Positions 31,368 through 43,738 of a stretch of DNA of 64,000 bases are shown one piece after another. The notes under the pieces are model-generated. The model was not told the DNA's origin. It ran no database searches and saw nothing but the letters and a program-made list of their open reading frames with translations. The position numbers were made by a program, and so were the translations under genes. Numbering within the stretch: the stretch's first letter is position 1; the number at the start of each line of letters is the position of its first letter. The stretch is from Nyssa sinensis (Eukaryota > Streptophyta > Magnoliopsida > Cornales > Nyssaceae), in the NCBI GenBank assembly GCA_008638375.1, contig CM018043.1:56562947-56626946 (forward strand), read 5' to 3'.

Positions 31368-34300
31368 TCAGTTATTAGACTTCAGGATGTCGCCCACACT
31401 GTTGGAGGAGCAATCCTGGAAACCTTGAGAGGATGAATACGTGCTCGAACAGCTCCCGTCTGTATTACTTTTCTCATTCCTCTGTGGTTGCTTGCCCTTC
31501 CTTTCTCCTGGTGACAGTTCCTGCATAGTGCAAACTACGGTTACACTTTCTGTCACTAATCTGGTGATGATCGTTTCTGCAATGGTTACTCCATAAATCA
31601 ATCTAAAACCTACCTGTTGTGCTGTGGATCCTGGTGTTTTAAGTTCCAGTTCTGTTACCACGTCGTCAGAATCATCAGTTTTTTCACCATTGCTGCTCTT
31701 ATGATGATCCAAGGACTTGCTTCTGGAATCTTGTTTACTTGAAATGTGTGAAGTGGATGCAAATTGGGTAGATGGCTGATCGATGTGGGGATTAGCAGGA
31801 GTTGGATATGGGATAGAAGTTGAACAGGTATTATGAATGGCTCTGGGATTCTGATTTCCGAAGAAAGGGAATGGCTGCAGAGATGGATGCATTGGAATTG
31901 GACCTGGAGTAACAGGTAGTGGAACTGGAAACGAATAAGGTGGTGCCACAACAACTGAAGGATCAATGGCACCCCATGGAAACATAACCCTGAGTCTTTG
32001 CTGACACTGTACATTAAGATTGTCAATATCAGATTTTAGAGATGCCTTCTCTTCTCTCAGCTCATTCTTCTCCTGAGTCAGCTGTTCAAAAGCAAAATCA
32101 ACTGGTGCAATAAGCAACTAAAGGGGCCCCAAAACCTTGAGAACTACCATGTAGGGATCATCACCTCACGTGATTCTTCAGAAAGTGCTGCACATTCGGC
32201 TTTTAGTCGGTTGACTTCACCAGTCAAATCCTTCAGCAATTGGATTGTATCAGTAAGAATGGTTGCCTTGTCATTCTTGGGCCTATCTGGATCTGCACAT
32301 TCCAAAAATATCAAGCACTTTATATGTATAGCAATAAAATAAGAGCTGTTAATCCCCAAGACTGAAAAGTAATAACCTCCTAATGCTAATTTTCCATGTT
32401 TAAAGGATAGTTATATTAAGAGCAGTGCACAAGCGCTAAAGGGAAACCAATTAATGTAGGAAACCGTGTAAGAGTGTCAACTGTAACCGAACCAAAAAAA
32501 AAGTGTCAACTGTAACCTGGCAAAACCAAATTACAATTGTGCAATTGTGTGCAACAGTAGGTCAATACAACCATAGCAAGTATTCCATTACAGAGATCAT
32601 CAGATAATTTCAAGGGAATCATGAGGATCTTAATAAAATTTGATCTCAAACTGTAATATATGGAAAAGCATCTGGAACTGATGAAGCAAATAGGGGGGAC
32701 AAAATAAACTGGTACAAGAACCTACATGGTACAAAAACCTACAATTTTTCCCCAGATAAACAGGAACCTACAGTTACAAGGCCAATAACAGTCATCAGAA
32801 CTGAGGCTGGGACTGGAAAGTGGAAAATATTAATCTTTTGCCGCCTGCAGGGGGTTTGGTTTAAACAAATAATATTAAAAATGTTAATTATCAAAGGTGA
32901 AAAGCAGGAGTCGAAGTGGGAACGGGAGCCAAATAATAAAAATTTCAGAAAATAACAGTAGGGCCAGATCCAGTTCTGAAGCAGACAGAAGATATTAAAT
33001 AGGTTCTTCCTTCAAATCTACTGGACATGATGAGTGTATTTATATCCACGTGTGTTTGTGTGTCTGGGGCATGCAAGTTGAATATGACCAGATTCAAAAG
33101 GGAAGCACCCAAAACATAGATAATGACAATCATGATGCTTAGCTCTATCATACAACAATTAAATTAGGGTTGAGCATGTGTAATATTTAGTATTCCCTTC
33201 ATAATCTAATTTCTTGTGCAGTTACATTAAATTAAGAGCATACCAATTTTCTTTTTCTTTTTTTGGATAAGTAACTAAGAGCATAACAACTTGTAAGGTT
33301 AAAATCTCATTCATTTGTAGGAAATAACAATATTGATCACTCATACGATTTTATGTGTTCCCAACTTCATACTATTTTATGTACTTTCATACAGTGGCCG
33401 ATCTAAACCATAATTTTTTTTTTTTTTGGGGGGGGGGGCATCCACCAGTGCTTTCATATCTGAGCCATATTTTGTTTTGTAGCAGGAGAAAGCTGCATCT
33501 ATTTCTAATTTCAGTTACAATCACCCGCAAATTAATTTATGTAAAGTAACCAGTTGGTAAGCAATTTGTATAATACACCAAAAAATTGAGTTGTTTACAA
33601 AGCTAGAAGAATAGAAGGAAGAGGGCTAGGGGGAGTACCCTACTGAACAAAAGAGAAAACACTAACCAACAAAGGACAACCAACAAAATTCAGTTATAAT
33701 CACCCACAAATTACTTTTTTGTACAGTGAGCAATTTGTATAATATACCGAAAAAATTGAGTTTGAGAATTCCCACACATCTCTTATTCTCAATTTTTTTG
33801 ACGTGGATTTCTAGGGCTTCACTTTGACTAGTCCTGCAGGTGCATGTAGTCCTCCAGTTGGGCTATGCCACCTCAGTATACATGGGTCTAACACCATAAA
33901 GGACAAATCTCCCAAAAAATCTACGATCTGCCAACCAAAAATGAGAAGTCTCTAACTGTCTAACATCACTTTTTTTAATCATGGGTACAAGTCTCTCCAA
34001 ATCATCACAGATTCACAAGACCATATATTCCATTCCTGGTATACAATCCACATAAGGCAAACAGGAACCCTTTTCCAAGTTGACGAGTCCTCTTATAAAA
34101 CTCCCTCAACCCCCCCCCCCCCCCAAAAAAAAAAAAAAAACACTAAATTGGGCATAACCCAAATCAAGCCAAAAAAGAACCAATGTTGTCAAAAGCAGCC
34201 AGGCCTTGCCTAGGCAATTAAGCAAGGTGACGATGAGGTATAGTGCATCGGCACACTCCAAGTGAAGTGACACTTTAATGCTAGGCGATGCCTTGACTAA

Positions 34301-36284
34301 GACGAAAGGTGTTGAGACCAAAGTCTCATTAACTGAAACTTAAAATGTCCTCTTATATTCCTGTCTTGTTATTTTAAGGACTAATTGTGTCAGGGCTATA
34401 TGTAAAAGAAGCAGAAAAGAAAGAAAAAAAACTTGGAATGGTCCCTATCGAGATGCATATCATGAATCAATACCTGCTTTTTAGAATTGTGAAACGTGAA
34501 AAGATAAATGAAAAATAATAGGTATGCCTATAGTAATAAAAAAAAATTGTAAAAAAGTAATATTTACCCTCTAATAACTTAATATTCTATTTTTGGGGAA
34601 CCAATCTTTCCATGGAAAATAATTATAAAAAATTAAGTAAATAATTAAATAAAGTGGATTTAATATTATGCTTCTCCTTTGTATCTTTGTGTTTTCTTAA
34701 TATTTTGCCAAATTTGTTCTCTAAAAAAAAAATTATTATTGTAAAAATTATTGAGTTATCTAAACAGGTCAATTATTAAACGGGTTAGTTGTGTCATGCC
34801 ATGTAACTAGGTTTATAAACAGGTTGATCATGCCAAACATGTCAATTATTAAATGGGTTAATCATATTGTGTAATTGTTCAGTAAACACGTCAATCATGT
34901 CATTGTGAAATGGGCTAAGTCGTGTCGTATTTTATAACATGTTTAGTAAACAGGCCGTGTTCGTGTTTAGGAATTTGACATGATTAGTGAACGGGTCATG
35001 TTCAAGCTGACACTTATTTCCTCAATATGTGTCTTAACACAATCTGAACATGATGAGCTAACATGAATTGGCACCCTAGACCCCCTCCCCAAGTATCCGC
35101 AAAAAAAATAAGTAGAGAGAGAGAGAGATAAACATGCAAACACACTGAACGGAAGAAAAGTGAAACATATATGAGCTAAAGATGAAGCTAATTTAATTTT
35201 TCATTTTTCACAGTAAGTAAAAAGGAGAAGCTTTTGAATATTTAATACAGGTGATTATAGAAAAAGGATGACATTTAAAAGCTGCAATGGTTTACCTAGT
35301 GCATTTCCCAACTCAAGAAATTGTTCATTAAGCTTATCCCTCCTCAATTTCTCACGATCCGCCTTCTGAACTTTTCTTGCAGTAATTGAATCTTTTACTT
35401 CTACTTCAGGCCTTTGCCTGTGAGAACCCGGAAGAGAGTAAAAAATAAAATGGGCAAATCAAATGTATTTTTAGCCAGATAAATGAGGAACTAAAGCATT
35501 TCTTGAATTGATGACTGAAATATCTGCAAATCATATAAAAGCCAAGAATACTCTTCAGAAACCCTATGTATGTGGTCTATGGATTACAGATGTATAAAAA
35601 CAAGGTCTATATCTTGGTATGTTCATGGCAGGAATTGAACCCGGGGGTCTCCAGTATGACCTCCTACGCACTTTCCCTAGCAGTTGCCATCTTCCAGCCT
35701 GATCTTAAGGTATTACATTCATGTTCTAGCAGAAAAGTTTCTCAGAATAACTGAAAATGATTGGAAAGACTGTATTTCACTAGCAATTAGGTTGATTTTG
35801 CAAAAAATTCACTTATCCTTGTTCTATAAAGAACCTATCACTCTAAGAGTATTTAAAAATATGTAAGAATCAAAATATCAATTTCGCTGGAACAAACACG
35901 TGATGGCATGATAAAGTTTGGGGGAGTAGAGAATAGGTGCCCTAAGGTATATTTTCCACCAACGCATCCAGAGATGAAATAACAGTATATTTATCGTATA
36001 TGGAAGATTTTAAACTTCACATTGAATAAATTTATTTTCAGGCAAACAGCAGAATCATCAACGAACGAACGAAAGCTATTGCAAACCATATAATGCAGAG
36101 AATATCGAAAATATGGCATGCATTTTCTTTTAACCTTTGGGAAATAAATAATAAGCGAGTATGCATATGGATGTATGCATGTATTCCAAACAATTAACTA
36201 TGACGAAAGAGGGGAATTATCAAACCTCGGTTCGGGATGCGAGTTAACGGGTTCAGGGAAATCGTCGGTTTTCCATTGATCCAT
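31368..36284 (-). CDS. bHLH121: bHLH transcription factor, bHLH121/bHLH11 type
   Basis: Five exons give 309 aa, minus strand: 36284-36226, 35417-35296, 32292-32165, 32081-31614, 31520-31368. All introns are GT-AG and phases close. The basic region and helix-loop-helix lie at about residues 34-85 (ARKVQKADREKLRR, then DPDRPKNDKATIL), followed by a leucine-rich coiled coil to about 130, a Pro-rich middle (FPWGAIDPSVV, GPIPMHPS) and a LELKTPGS motif near 250. These match bHLH121 (URI), which acts with IVc bHLH partners in the nucleus to control iron-deficiency genes; bHLH11 is its close relative and a repressor. Sequence favours bHLH121, gene order favours bHLH11. No LxLxL repressor motif is evident. 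Intron 4 (31521-31613) is 93 bp with no stop in frame, so retention would only add 31 residues. Intron 2 is 3 kb and holds a tiny hAT remnant. Confidence 0.9.
33392..33450. mobile_element. 59-bp hAT-type remnant in bHLH intron 2
   Basis: Starts CAGTGGCCGATCTAA and ends CCAGTG, flanked by exact 8-bp repeats CTTTCATA (33384-33391, 33451-33458). Inside are only a poly-T and a poly-G run. It looks like an internally deleted copy of the MITE family at 20306 and 48280. Confidence 0.7.
33509..33763. repeat. Diverged direct duplication in bHLH intron 2
   Basis: A block of about 75-80 bp (TTCAGTTACAATCACCC ... AAAAATTGAGTT, 33509-33591) recurs at 33690-33763 with about 15-20% change; about 100 bp separate the two. 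Confidence 0.65.
34180..35060. other. Diffuse repeat-like sequence in bHLH intron 2
   Basis: 34180-34320 resembles a common plant dispersed repeat built on AGGC/GCCTAGG motifs. 34755-35085 has recurring 'cgggttA/aacaggt' and 'catgt' words ending GAATTGGCACCCTAG, like a widespread eudicot repeat family. Neither has clear ends. Confidence 0.3.
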
Positions 36285-38214
36285 TATTTAGTTCCGGTGA
36301 TTCTGCAAAAATGTAAAGCCAGCTGAATCTCTAGGGTTTTACTAATTTGATTTCAACAGTAATTAGAAATCTGCTGGGAGATTTTTGATATCCTCTGAAT
36401 ATATATGGGAGAACAGAAACAGCCATCGGGCATCAGCGACGAATTCGACGAATCGAGGTGGTGGTCCTTTGTAGATCTACAATGGGGCTATTTCAAATAA
36501 ATTTGAGCCTTTTTAAAGCAATTTCTCTACAGATTCAGTTGACAATGACTATCCAATTAGAGATATATTACAATCAAATCCCATAAAACTAATATGAAAA
36601 CTTCCCCGATGAACAAACAATGAAATTTCATTGTCTGGATTTCACTTGTCCTTTACAACCGTCCAAACATCTTCCTCTTGTAAATTCTTCATCTCTTACT
36701 AATTTCCCACTTCCCACTTTTGTTCTTGACAAAGACAACATATCCACCTACCATGGGTCAGAGCCCTAATACTAAGTGAGTGTCTGACTACCAACCCACT
36801 TTTCATCACTTAGTATTAGGGCAATGACCCACCAGGGCTTAGCTTGACTGGAAGGGGAGCGAACCTCAAGATGTTGATAAGGCTGATTAGTATGGGTTCA
36901 AGTCTCCTTCAAAATGCAAGTCTTGATTTTTCACCTCCGAAATGCAAGTCTTGATTTACCTTCTGCGTGTGACTTGTGAGTTGTTGCGGACATATGAAAT
37001 TTACCCTAAAAAACTATGGGCCATGTCTTAGCAGGTTCCACCTCATAAAAGAAAATTGAAACGAGTTTGTCTCTCTGAGAATTTCTCTTACTTGGTTTTC
37101 AATAATATATAAATCACTGACTCTAAATTTAAATTCATCTTATAAAGTGATAGTTTGTTCTTTTGGCTATAATGATCAGAGTTATTACATTTAGTAATGG
37201 AAGATCATATAAGACATTCAATCAAAGAGATGACTGTCAATTTTTTTAACTCACTATTCATAGCTCAAAATAGTGAATTTCACTGTTTAAGCTTAAACAA
37301 TGAAATTTCCTTGTCCAAAATTCAAAGTTGGTTTTATTGTTTTTTCAAAGCCTATTATTAACTGTGTACAATGAGTTTTCTTAAATAAGAACATATAAGT
37401 GAATATTGAAGGTTTGATCTCAATCAGTGAAAAAAGAATTTTAAGTGAATTAGTGAAATTTCAATATCAATGTCTAGACTGAAATTTTACTATTTTATAA
37501 TTTTTTTAAAAAAATTTTATAAACAATATGAATTTTATTTGATTAGATCTCATTTTTTTAAAATCTAAATATATAAATTTTATTAAAAACGGATTTTTAA
37601 TTTTTAAGTTATTAAATTTGAAGTTTGAAAAAGTTTTCTTAGAACAATTTTGCAACTATGGGAGAAGAATATTGAATATGAATATAAGAGTATTTTAGTC
37701 ACAACATAATTAAGACACTTTTTTATATTAAAGTGTTTTGTGTTGAACTTGCTTTTGATTTTTTAACTTATTTTTGGACTCGTGGCCAAAAAGTCATTTC
37801 TCAATCGAAAAAATCATTGATGCTCAATTAGTTGGACGATGTCGTCCTAGGCCATGAGTCTTGTACCAGAAAAAATTATCGAATAAGATTGTCACACCAT
37901 TTTATTATCCAATGTCATATGACGACACAATCTGATTGAATAATTACTCATGTGGCAACCCTCCCATCCCTTGGTGGTTGACACATCATTGGCTTTCTTG
38001 TGCCTTCATTTGGTGTTTGATTTCTAGGGTTATGGTCCTTTGATAGGAGAATTGAGGAAAACAAGCCTCAATAAAAGTAAATAAAATTATAAATAAGTCG
38101 AGTCAAATCGAATCGAGTTTTAAATTGTATTTAAATTTGATATGTTAATTTTTTTATCCGGTAAAAAAATTTGCTACTAATTGATCCGATCATGAACTGA
38201 TATTGATTGTCTTG

Positions 38215-38245
<31 letters not shown>

Positions 38246-38424
38246 TATTACATTATTTATTAACTTATCAAATTAACCAGATTCGTTTAACTTATTCATC
38301 TTATTAATCGATTTTAAATGAACTTCAAACTGAATTAACCAGCATGAATGAAGAGGGAATTAGTTATTAGATACGTCTGTATTTGAATGAAATACTGACG
38401 TATAACATTAACTTCCTCATCATC
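36285..38424. other. Divergent spacer upstream of bHLH gene
   Basis: No gene seen. Holds the bHLH promoter and 5' UTR at the left (to about 36450). A 13-bp inverted pair CTAATACTAAGTG / CACTTAGTATTAG (36766-36778, 36807-36819) and (AT)n at 38219-38244 are the only clear structures. Confidence 0.5.
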
Positions 38425-39640
38425 ATGCCTTGCATCTCTCAGTTTAGTTCCCTCCAGAAATTTCTCGACTCACTTGGTGCCGATATCATCTGGTTCCAGG
38501 TCTCCTGATCTCTCTATCTCCATTTATATACACACACACACACACACTCGTATGTATTTATATATATATATATATATTATATTCCCTTTTTTGGGTTTTA
38601 AATTTTTTGTCACCAAATCATTTCTTATTCATACAGGTGATAAAATTATCAAAACGGGAACTGACAGTGGATTTGGTGATCACTGACGGTCATGGATGCT
38701 TACTTTCTTGCACACGCAGTTCCAATGAGGACGGACCAGCTACTCCGGTAAGATGTTTGTATATATGCCTCAACCACAATTAACGCGCTTAATCAAAAGC
38801 CATTTGGATATGTGGTTCTTAAACGGTCAAATTAGATGCAACATTATCTGTATTGTTGCATATAACTTTGTTTGCAAGAGTATATGTATGGCAATAAGGC
38901 TGAAACCTCATAAACCGAGGGTAGTCAAATTAGCAATTAGCATATAATTAGAGAAATGAATGCATTATTGAGAAGGTTAAGCTAACTGTTGTTTCTTTAT
39001 GTTTTACATGTTCAAACCAAAATTTCTTAAAGTTAGTGTAAGCATGTGGACCTAGATATTATAGTAAAATATCATAACTTCTCATGTCTTCATTTTTTTT
39101 TCTCTTCTTTTCCCGCGGGATGGGAGGTGGGGTGTGTAACGTGTATTATTGTAGCAGGGGAAAAATTAATATTTAACTCCGTGGAGCAACTTCTGTTACC
39201 TGTTTTGCTTTTATTTTTGGGAAACTTTTTCCCCGCCCAATCTTCAGAGTTGTTAAGGGGTCTTCGAGTTGATTAAACTACATGGCTTGGGTGATTGTTA
39301 TAGATGATATCTGTTTGGAAGGCTCACAGGTTGTGATAATCATGTGTTGAATGGATACTCTAACCCAGCTAATGTATCTTGCAAATTAAATTTTAAGGTA
39401 GTTTTCAGCAAATGATTTGCATGCATGCTAATGTACATACATTCACAGATTTGTCAATTTCTGCTTTCCAGATGAAGGAGAAGATGTAATTTAAGTTTTT
39501 TTCCCCTAACATGAAGGTTCTGATCATGACACTCCTGTTTATATGAGTTTGGTGGAAATCCTGGATATTCCGCTGTATAACACTCCTCCTTTGTCTGCTA
39601 GATATGCTTCTGAGGTTCGTGGGTTCCGGGGAACAATCCT
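38425..39640 (+). pseudogene. APE2: Decayed APE2-type AP endonuclease gene
   Basis: Three pieces read as fragments of plant DNA-(apurinic or apyrimidinic site) endonuclease 2. 38425-38499 encodes ISQFSSLQKFLDSLGADII-like sequence up to a GT splice site; 38637-38747 encodes KLSKRELTVDLVITDGH and SCTRSSNED after an AG; 39514-39640 encodes GSD-H..PVYMSLVEI and PPLSARY, which belongs near the end of the catalytic domain. The true N-terminus, the conserved Glu of the QETKL motif (here read as VIKL) and most of the nuclease core are missing, and the GSDHAPVY metal-site region is altered. The family repairs abasic sites in the nucleus. The position between the bHLH and J-protein genes matches the Arabidopsis order, so this is probably the native locus decayed in place rather than a processed copy, since intron-like sequence remains. 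Confidence 0.65.
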
Positions 39641-40053
39641 TGCAAGAAACTTAACTCATTCTCTACATAATAAACTACTTTTATAAAGTATTTGTAGTGC
39701 ATCTGTGCATGTGTGTGTGTGTATATATGATGTCTTCATTTAGATGCAGGATCAACATTTATTTTGACATTGGCGAATTTAAGGAAGCATCTGATTCAAT
39801 TAAATCTTGCATTTGTTAATCATTTTTCTGATTGATTGAAGTTCTTTTATTTTTACTGGAACTGGTTAACTCATAAAAATGTTACTATAAGAATTATTCA
39901 ACATTGCATGGATTAAATATGTTGCTCCTATTAAATATTTTTTGTGCCAAAATGTTTTTTGTTAACTTGTCCTTGTGACTATCCAAAAATTTTATAAGAA
40001 TTATCTAACACTGCACAAATTAAATATGTCACTCCTATTAGTAAATTTATGTG
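38748..40053. other. Spacer around APE2 remnants
   Basis: Apart from the APE2 piece at 39514-39640 no gene is seen. (AC)n at 38529-38548, (AT)n at 38560-38575 and a short GT/AT run at 39711-39727. Confidence 0.4.
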
Positions 40054-40161
40054 AAAACCCTTGCAGTTAGATGAGTTGGGAAGAAGCTTGGGTAATCTCC
40101 CCAAGGTTCCAAGTTCCACTCCCACTCTAAAGGCCAGTTACCTATTAAAAAAAAAATGAAA
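40054..40161 (+). mobile_element. SINE with 15-bp target duplication
   Basis: About 108 bp. An A-box-like AGATGAGTTGGG, a B-box-like GGTTCCAAGTTCC and a 3' poly-A tail. Exact 15-bp flanks TAGTAAATTTATGTG at 40039-40053 and 40162-40176. A tail plus a long exact target duplication is diagnostic of LINE-mobilised short elements. Confidence 0.8.
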
Positions 40162-40426
40162 TAGTAAATTTATGTGTTATCATGGAACCCCAATTAAAAG
40201 AAAGCCATAATTTTGCCTCTATTTTAGTCTTTCGCAATTCTCTTTGTATACCAGGATGCCAAATACACATGTTCATGTGATTGTCATCATACGTTTCTGC
40301 AAACATTTGCAAAATCATTAGCCTTTTGCTGTGTCAGTGTTGATGAAAAGATAAGTAGCTGAGCAAGTTAAGACCCATGGAAATTTTTTTACCTTTTTAA
40401 CATCGGCCATATATTGATCTATGCAG

Positions 40427-40600
40427 ACGGCACCGTGATAATACTGCATTTTCTGATTCACTAGATCATGCACTTGAGTATATGGATTCCTACATGGTGT
40501 GGGATCGACAAATTACTCTTCACTTGGTTGGGCCACCGGGTAGTAGACCATTGGTTGGATTTCAACTCGTCGGTAGCATTATAGAATTGTTTGATATCTT
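40427..40600 (+). pseudogene. Fragment of a plant-mobile-domain (MAIN-like) protein gene
   Basis: One open stretch encodes FSDSLDHALEYMDSY, VWDRQITLHLVG, resembling the C-terminal part of plant mobile domain proteins of the MAIN/transposon type (the 'Y..WYRRITRRFI' region). It is short, lacks a start, and the following 600 bp (to about 41200) look like broken coding sequence rich in Ser/Pro codons. Probably a dead transposon-derived gene. Confidence 0.35.
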
Positions 40601-42578
40601 ATCGTTAATTATATTGATTTTTATATTGGATTAATGATTATAATTGTTGATAATACTTGCAGTTAAGTATCCTCAGCAAAATACACTTGAGAGTTGATAA
40701 AGGTTTTAGTGATCGGGTTGAGCCACACTAGGCGTTTGTTGATATCCGAGCACTCAGTTATCTTGCTTTAGAAAGAATTCAGTCCCATTAGCGTATTAGC
40801 AACGAGTACGTCCTATGCGATTCAGTCCCATTTCAGTCAGACCAAGTACCCCAAATACGATCTCGTGGCATTTTTGCTGCATCTCATAGACATCGTAGGG
40901 GCATTTCCACAGAGGCTCGCCCTTCATCATAAGTAGCGGCTCCATCCTCCTCTACTGCGGACTCACATGGATTGTCCTTAGATGCACCAGAATCATCTCA
41001 CCCTGTTGCTCATTATGTATTTGGCACACCACTTGTTACACTGCCACAGTGTACCTCTTCCACTGACCAGCTATGCCAGATTAGTGGGAGTCATCTAAAC
41101 ATGATGAAGATAATACATATGGTATGGGTGAAGGTGTAGGTGTAGGTTGGAGATTTAATCATGTTGTCATGCCATGAGATTCACGTACTCATCATGCATG
41201 ACGCCCAACACTTCTTTGTTACCAGTTGATGGTGAATCTCAAATCACACAATTTGAGCAACAACCTGAGTTTAATCATGGCCCACAAAAAGGCCTGGGCG
41301 TCAAAAGATGGTACCTCCATGCATGTGAGACTTAATTTCATCAGGTATGATCTTCTCATTTTCTACTATATCTGATTTTTGATATTCTTCTTGCTCTTGT
41401 TCTGATTGTCTTGTTCTTTTCATTTCCCAGGGAGCTTGGAACCATACTGACTGCAAGATTTCACTTTTTTTTTCTTTTTGTAGAAAGAAAACTATATCCA
41501 ACTTTTTGACAACCATATATGTATGTGAATTGGCATTGTCTATGAACAAGTCTTTTAAAAATATATTTTACTTTACTGTATGCATTGTGGAGAAGAGATT
41601 TATATTGTGGGTTTTGAGTGGTTGTCGGGTTTTTTTTTTTTTCTTTTTACAGGTTGGGTTTGTGAGCTTGTTTTGAATTGTGGATGGCTGATGAGCATGG
41701 ATGATGGGCTTGGGAGCATGTTGGGTATATTGTGGATGGATTAATTGTGATGGATGTTTTTTTTTTTTTTTGTGTGAATGGATGTGATGTTTTTTTCCAA
41801 GTTGCTGGGTTTGTGATTGATCAGATTGTTGGGACAAAGCAGGTGTTTTTTTTTACTGGTTGTGTGACTCATAGGCTGGAGGGGACAAAAACAAATTTTT
41901 TTCCCCATAAAATTTTAAAAACATTTTTTGAAAAGAAATTTTTTAAAATGTCTTCTCAAAAAATGTTTTTAAAAACATCTTCTTAACAGACGCTTTTAAA
42001 AACTTCTTTGAGAAATATTTAAGTTATTATGACAAGCTATTCTATCATGGCTGCTAAAAAACAGAGAACTAAATATGGATACACATGTTATTGTGAGAAG
42101 CTGTCAAGGCTGCATTGGAATGTCTACTAAAATAATCAAATCAATGGAATGTACACAGAAGTTTCAAAATATGATGGCAGAAATTAGCAGATTATGAATT
42201 ATGACTTATAAATTCTATAATTAAAGAATCCCAATAGAAGTTTCTCTCCCAATCAAATTTTAGTTAATCAATGACTATAGTTCTTGTATTCTGAGGTTGA
42301 AGTTGTGGGTTTCCCCCAAGTCATCTATGCTTCATCTTCCACTCTTTCTCAAGGTAAATAAAATAGTACTAGAAAAGAACCACCTCAGATGCTTTATATG
42401 GTGAAAGTTGGAAGTGGGTCATTCACCTCGTATTTTCATTCTAATGGTAAAGTAGTATAAAAAAATTTCATACTCATTCAAATTAGTTTTAAACATGTAA
42501 TATAAATGATGTTACATTGATACTTTAATTTTAAATATAAATCACGTCTCAAAAATATAAAAACAATCTCACTAGCTT

Positions 42579-42616
<38 letters not shown>

Positions 42617-43374
42617 GGAGCCACTTAAAATTAGATGGGAGCCATTAATGCCAAAGATCAAGTAAATGTTCATAATGCATGAATTAACAATTCACTTTGA
42701 CTATGTCCATTCCACTAATGAAACTTGGGAAAAACAATATAAGATAGACTTATTGGGCATATGTGTTTTTTTTCAATGTAATAATTTATGCATCACATGT
42801 GTACTCCACTGTTTTTTTGTTTTTGGTTTTTTGAAAAGTATGTGTACTCCACTAGAAAAATAAAAAGCTAGGCGCAATCAATGAGCACCATTAATGGTGC
42901 CAAAAAAAATAGGCCTTTTTCTTCCCTCCAAGGCAAAATACAATGTCACTCTCACCAAGTCAACTTCTTGGAACCAATTTTCCTTCCTAAATTGTTTTAA
43001 AAGAATATCAGTCCAAGTAAAAGTTAAAAACTCTATGATATTACCAAGTTGAAGCATTTGGTGCGGGTTAGAATCTCTCAAGTTACATTTTTCGTGATTT
43101 AAATAATGTGTGTTGTGAAATTAGTACATGTAATTAGAGTTTACCTTTCAATATCAATTTCAAAATCCTAAAAGATATATGAAAAATTTATTCTTATCAT
43201 TAAAAAAAATAAAATAAAATAATAATAAATATCAATTTCAAAGTTAGAAATGACAGACAGAAATTTTGTCCTTGTCACTAAAATAAAATCTCTGACATTT
43301 AAAACAAACTGATATCAGGTAACCACTTTAGTTGGCAAAAAATCTAACATTCATAGCCTCTGCAATATAAAAAA
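40601..43374. other. Spacer, no intact gene
   Basis: Possible continuation of the broken plant-mobile-domain gene to about 41250. Poly-T tracts at 41632 and 41758, (AT)n at 42581-42612. The open frames here are low-complexity and unconvincing. Confidence 0.4.
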
Positions 43375-43379
43375 ATAAA

Positions 43380-43733
43380 TGTTGGAATGTCCCACATCGT
43401 CCGTCTCTAATTCCTCTAGTCTATATATAAGGGCTATCTCTCCCTCCCCTTAACACCTGGGGTTTAAAGATTGAGCTAATTTAGAGTTGGGCTTCCAATT
43501 TTTAATATGGTATCAGAGCCAAGCCAAAGCTCTAACTTTGGGCTAAAGGAGTCGGGGCGCACTCATTTGACTTTCGTTGCGACAGACGATGTAATCCAGG
43601 AGGCGTATTGAAGTGTCCTACATTGTCCGTCTGTAACTCATCTGGTTTATATATAAGGGGCCTCTCTCCCTCTCCTGAACACTTGAATTTTAAAGATCGT
43701 ACTAATTTAGAGTTGGACTTCTAATTTTTAATA
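43380..43733 (+). mobile_element. Complete TRIM retrotransposon, 354 bp
   Basis: LTR1 43380-43507 and LTR2 43606-43733, both 128 bp and about 80-85% alike. Directly after LTR1 is a perfect initiator-Met tRNA primer site TGGTATCAGAGCC (43508-43520); a purine tract (GGAGGCG) precedes LTR2. Internal part is 98 bp and cannot code. Flanks are exact ATAAA repeats (43375-43379, 43734-43738). LTRs begin TGTTGGA and end AATA, so the usual CA end is replaced by TA; LTR2 starts TA, a decayed TG. Non-autonomous; needs proteins from another element. Confidence 0.92.
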
Positions 43734-43738
43734 ATAAA

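Noticed and set aside
35620..35700. B-box-like GAATTGAACCCGG, possible tRNA gene or SINE
   Set aside because: No cloverleaf, A-box pairing, poly-A tail or target duplication could be found.
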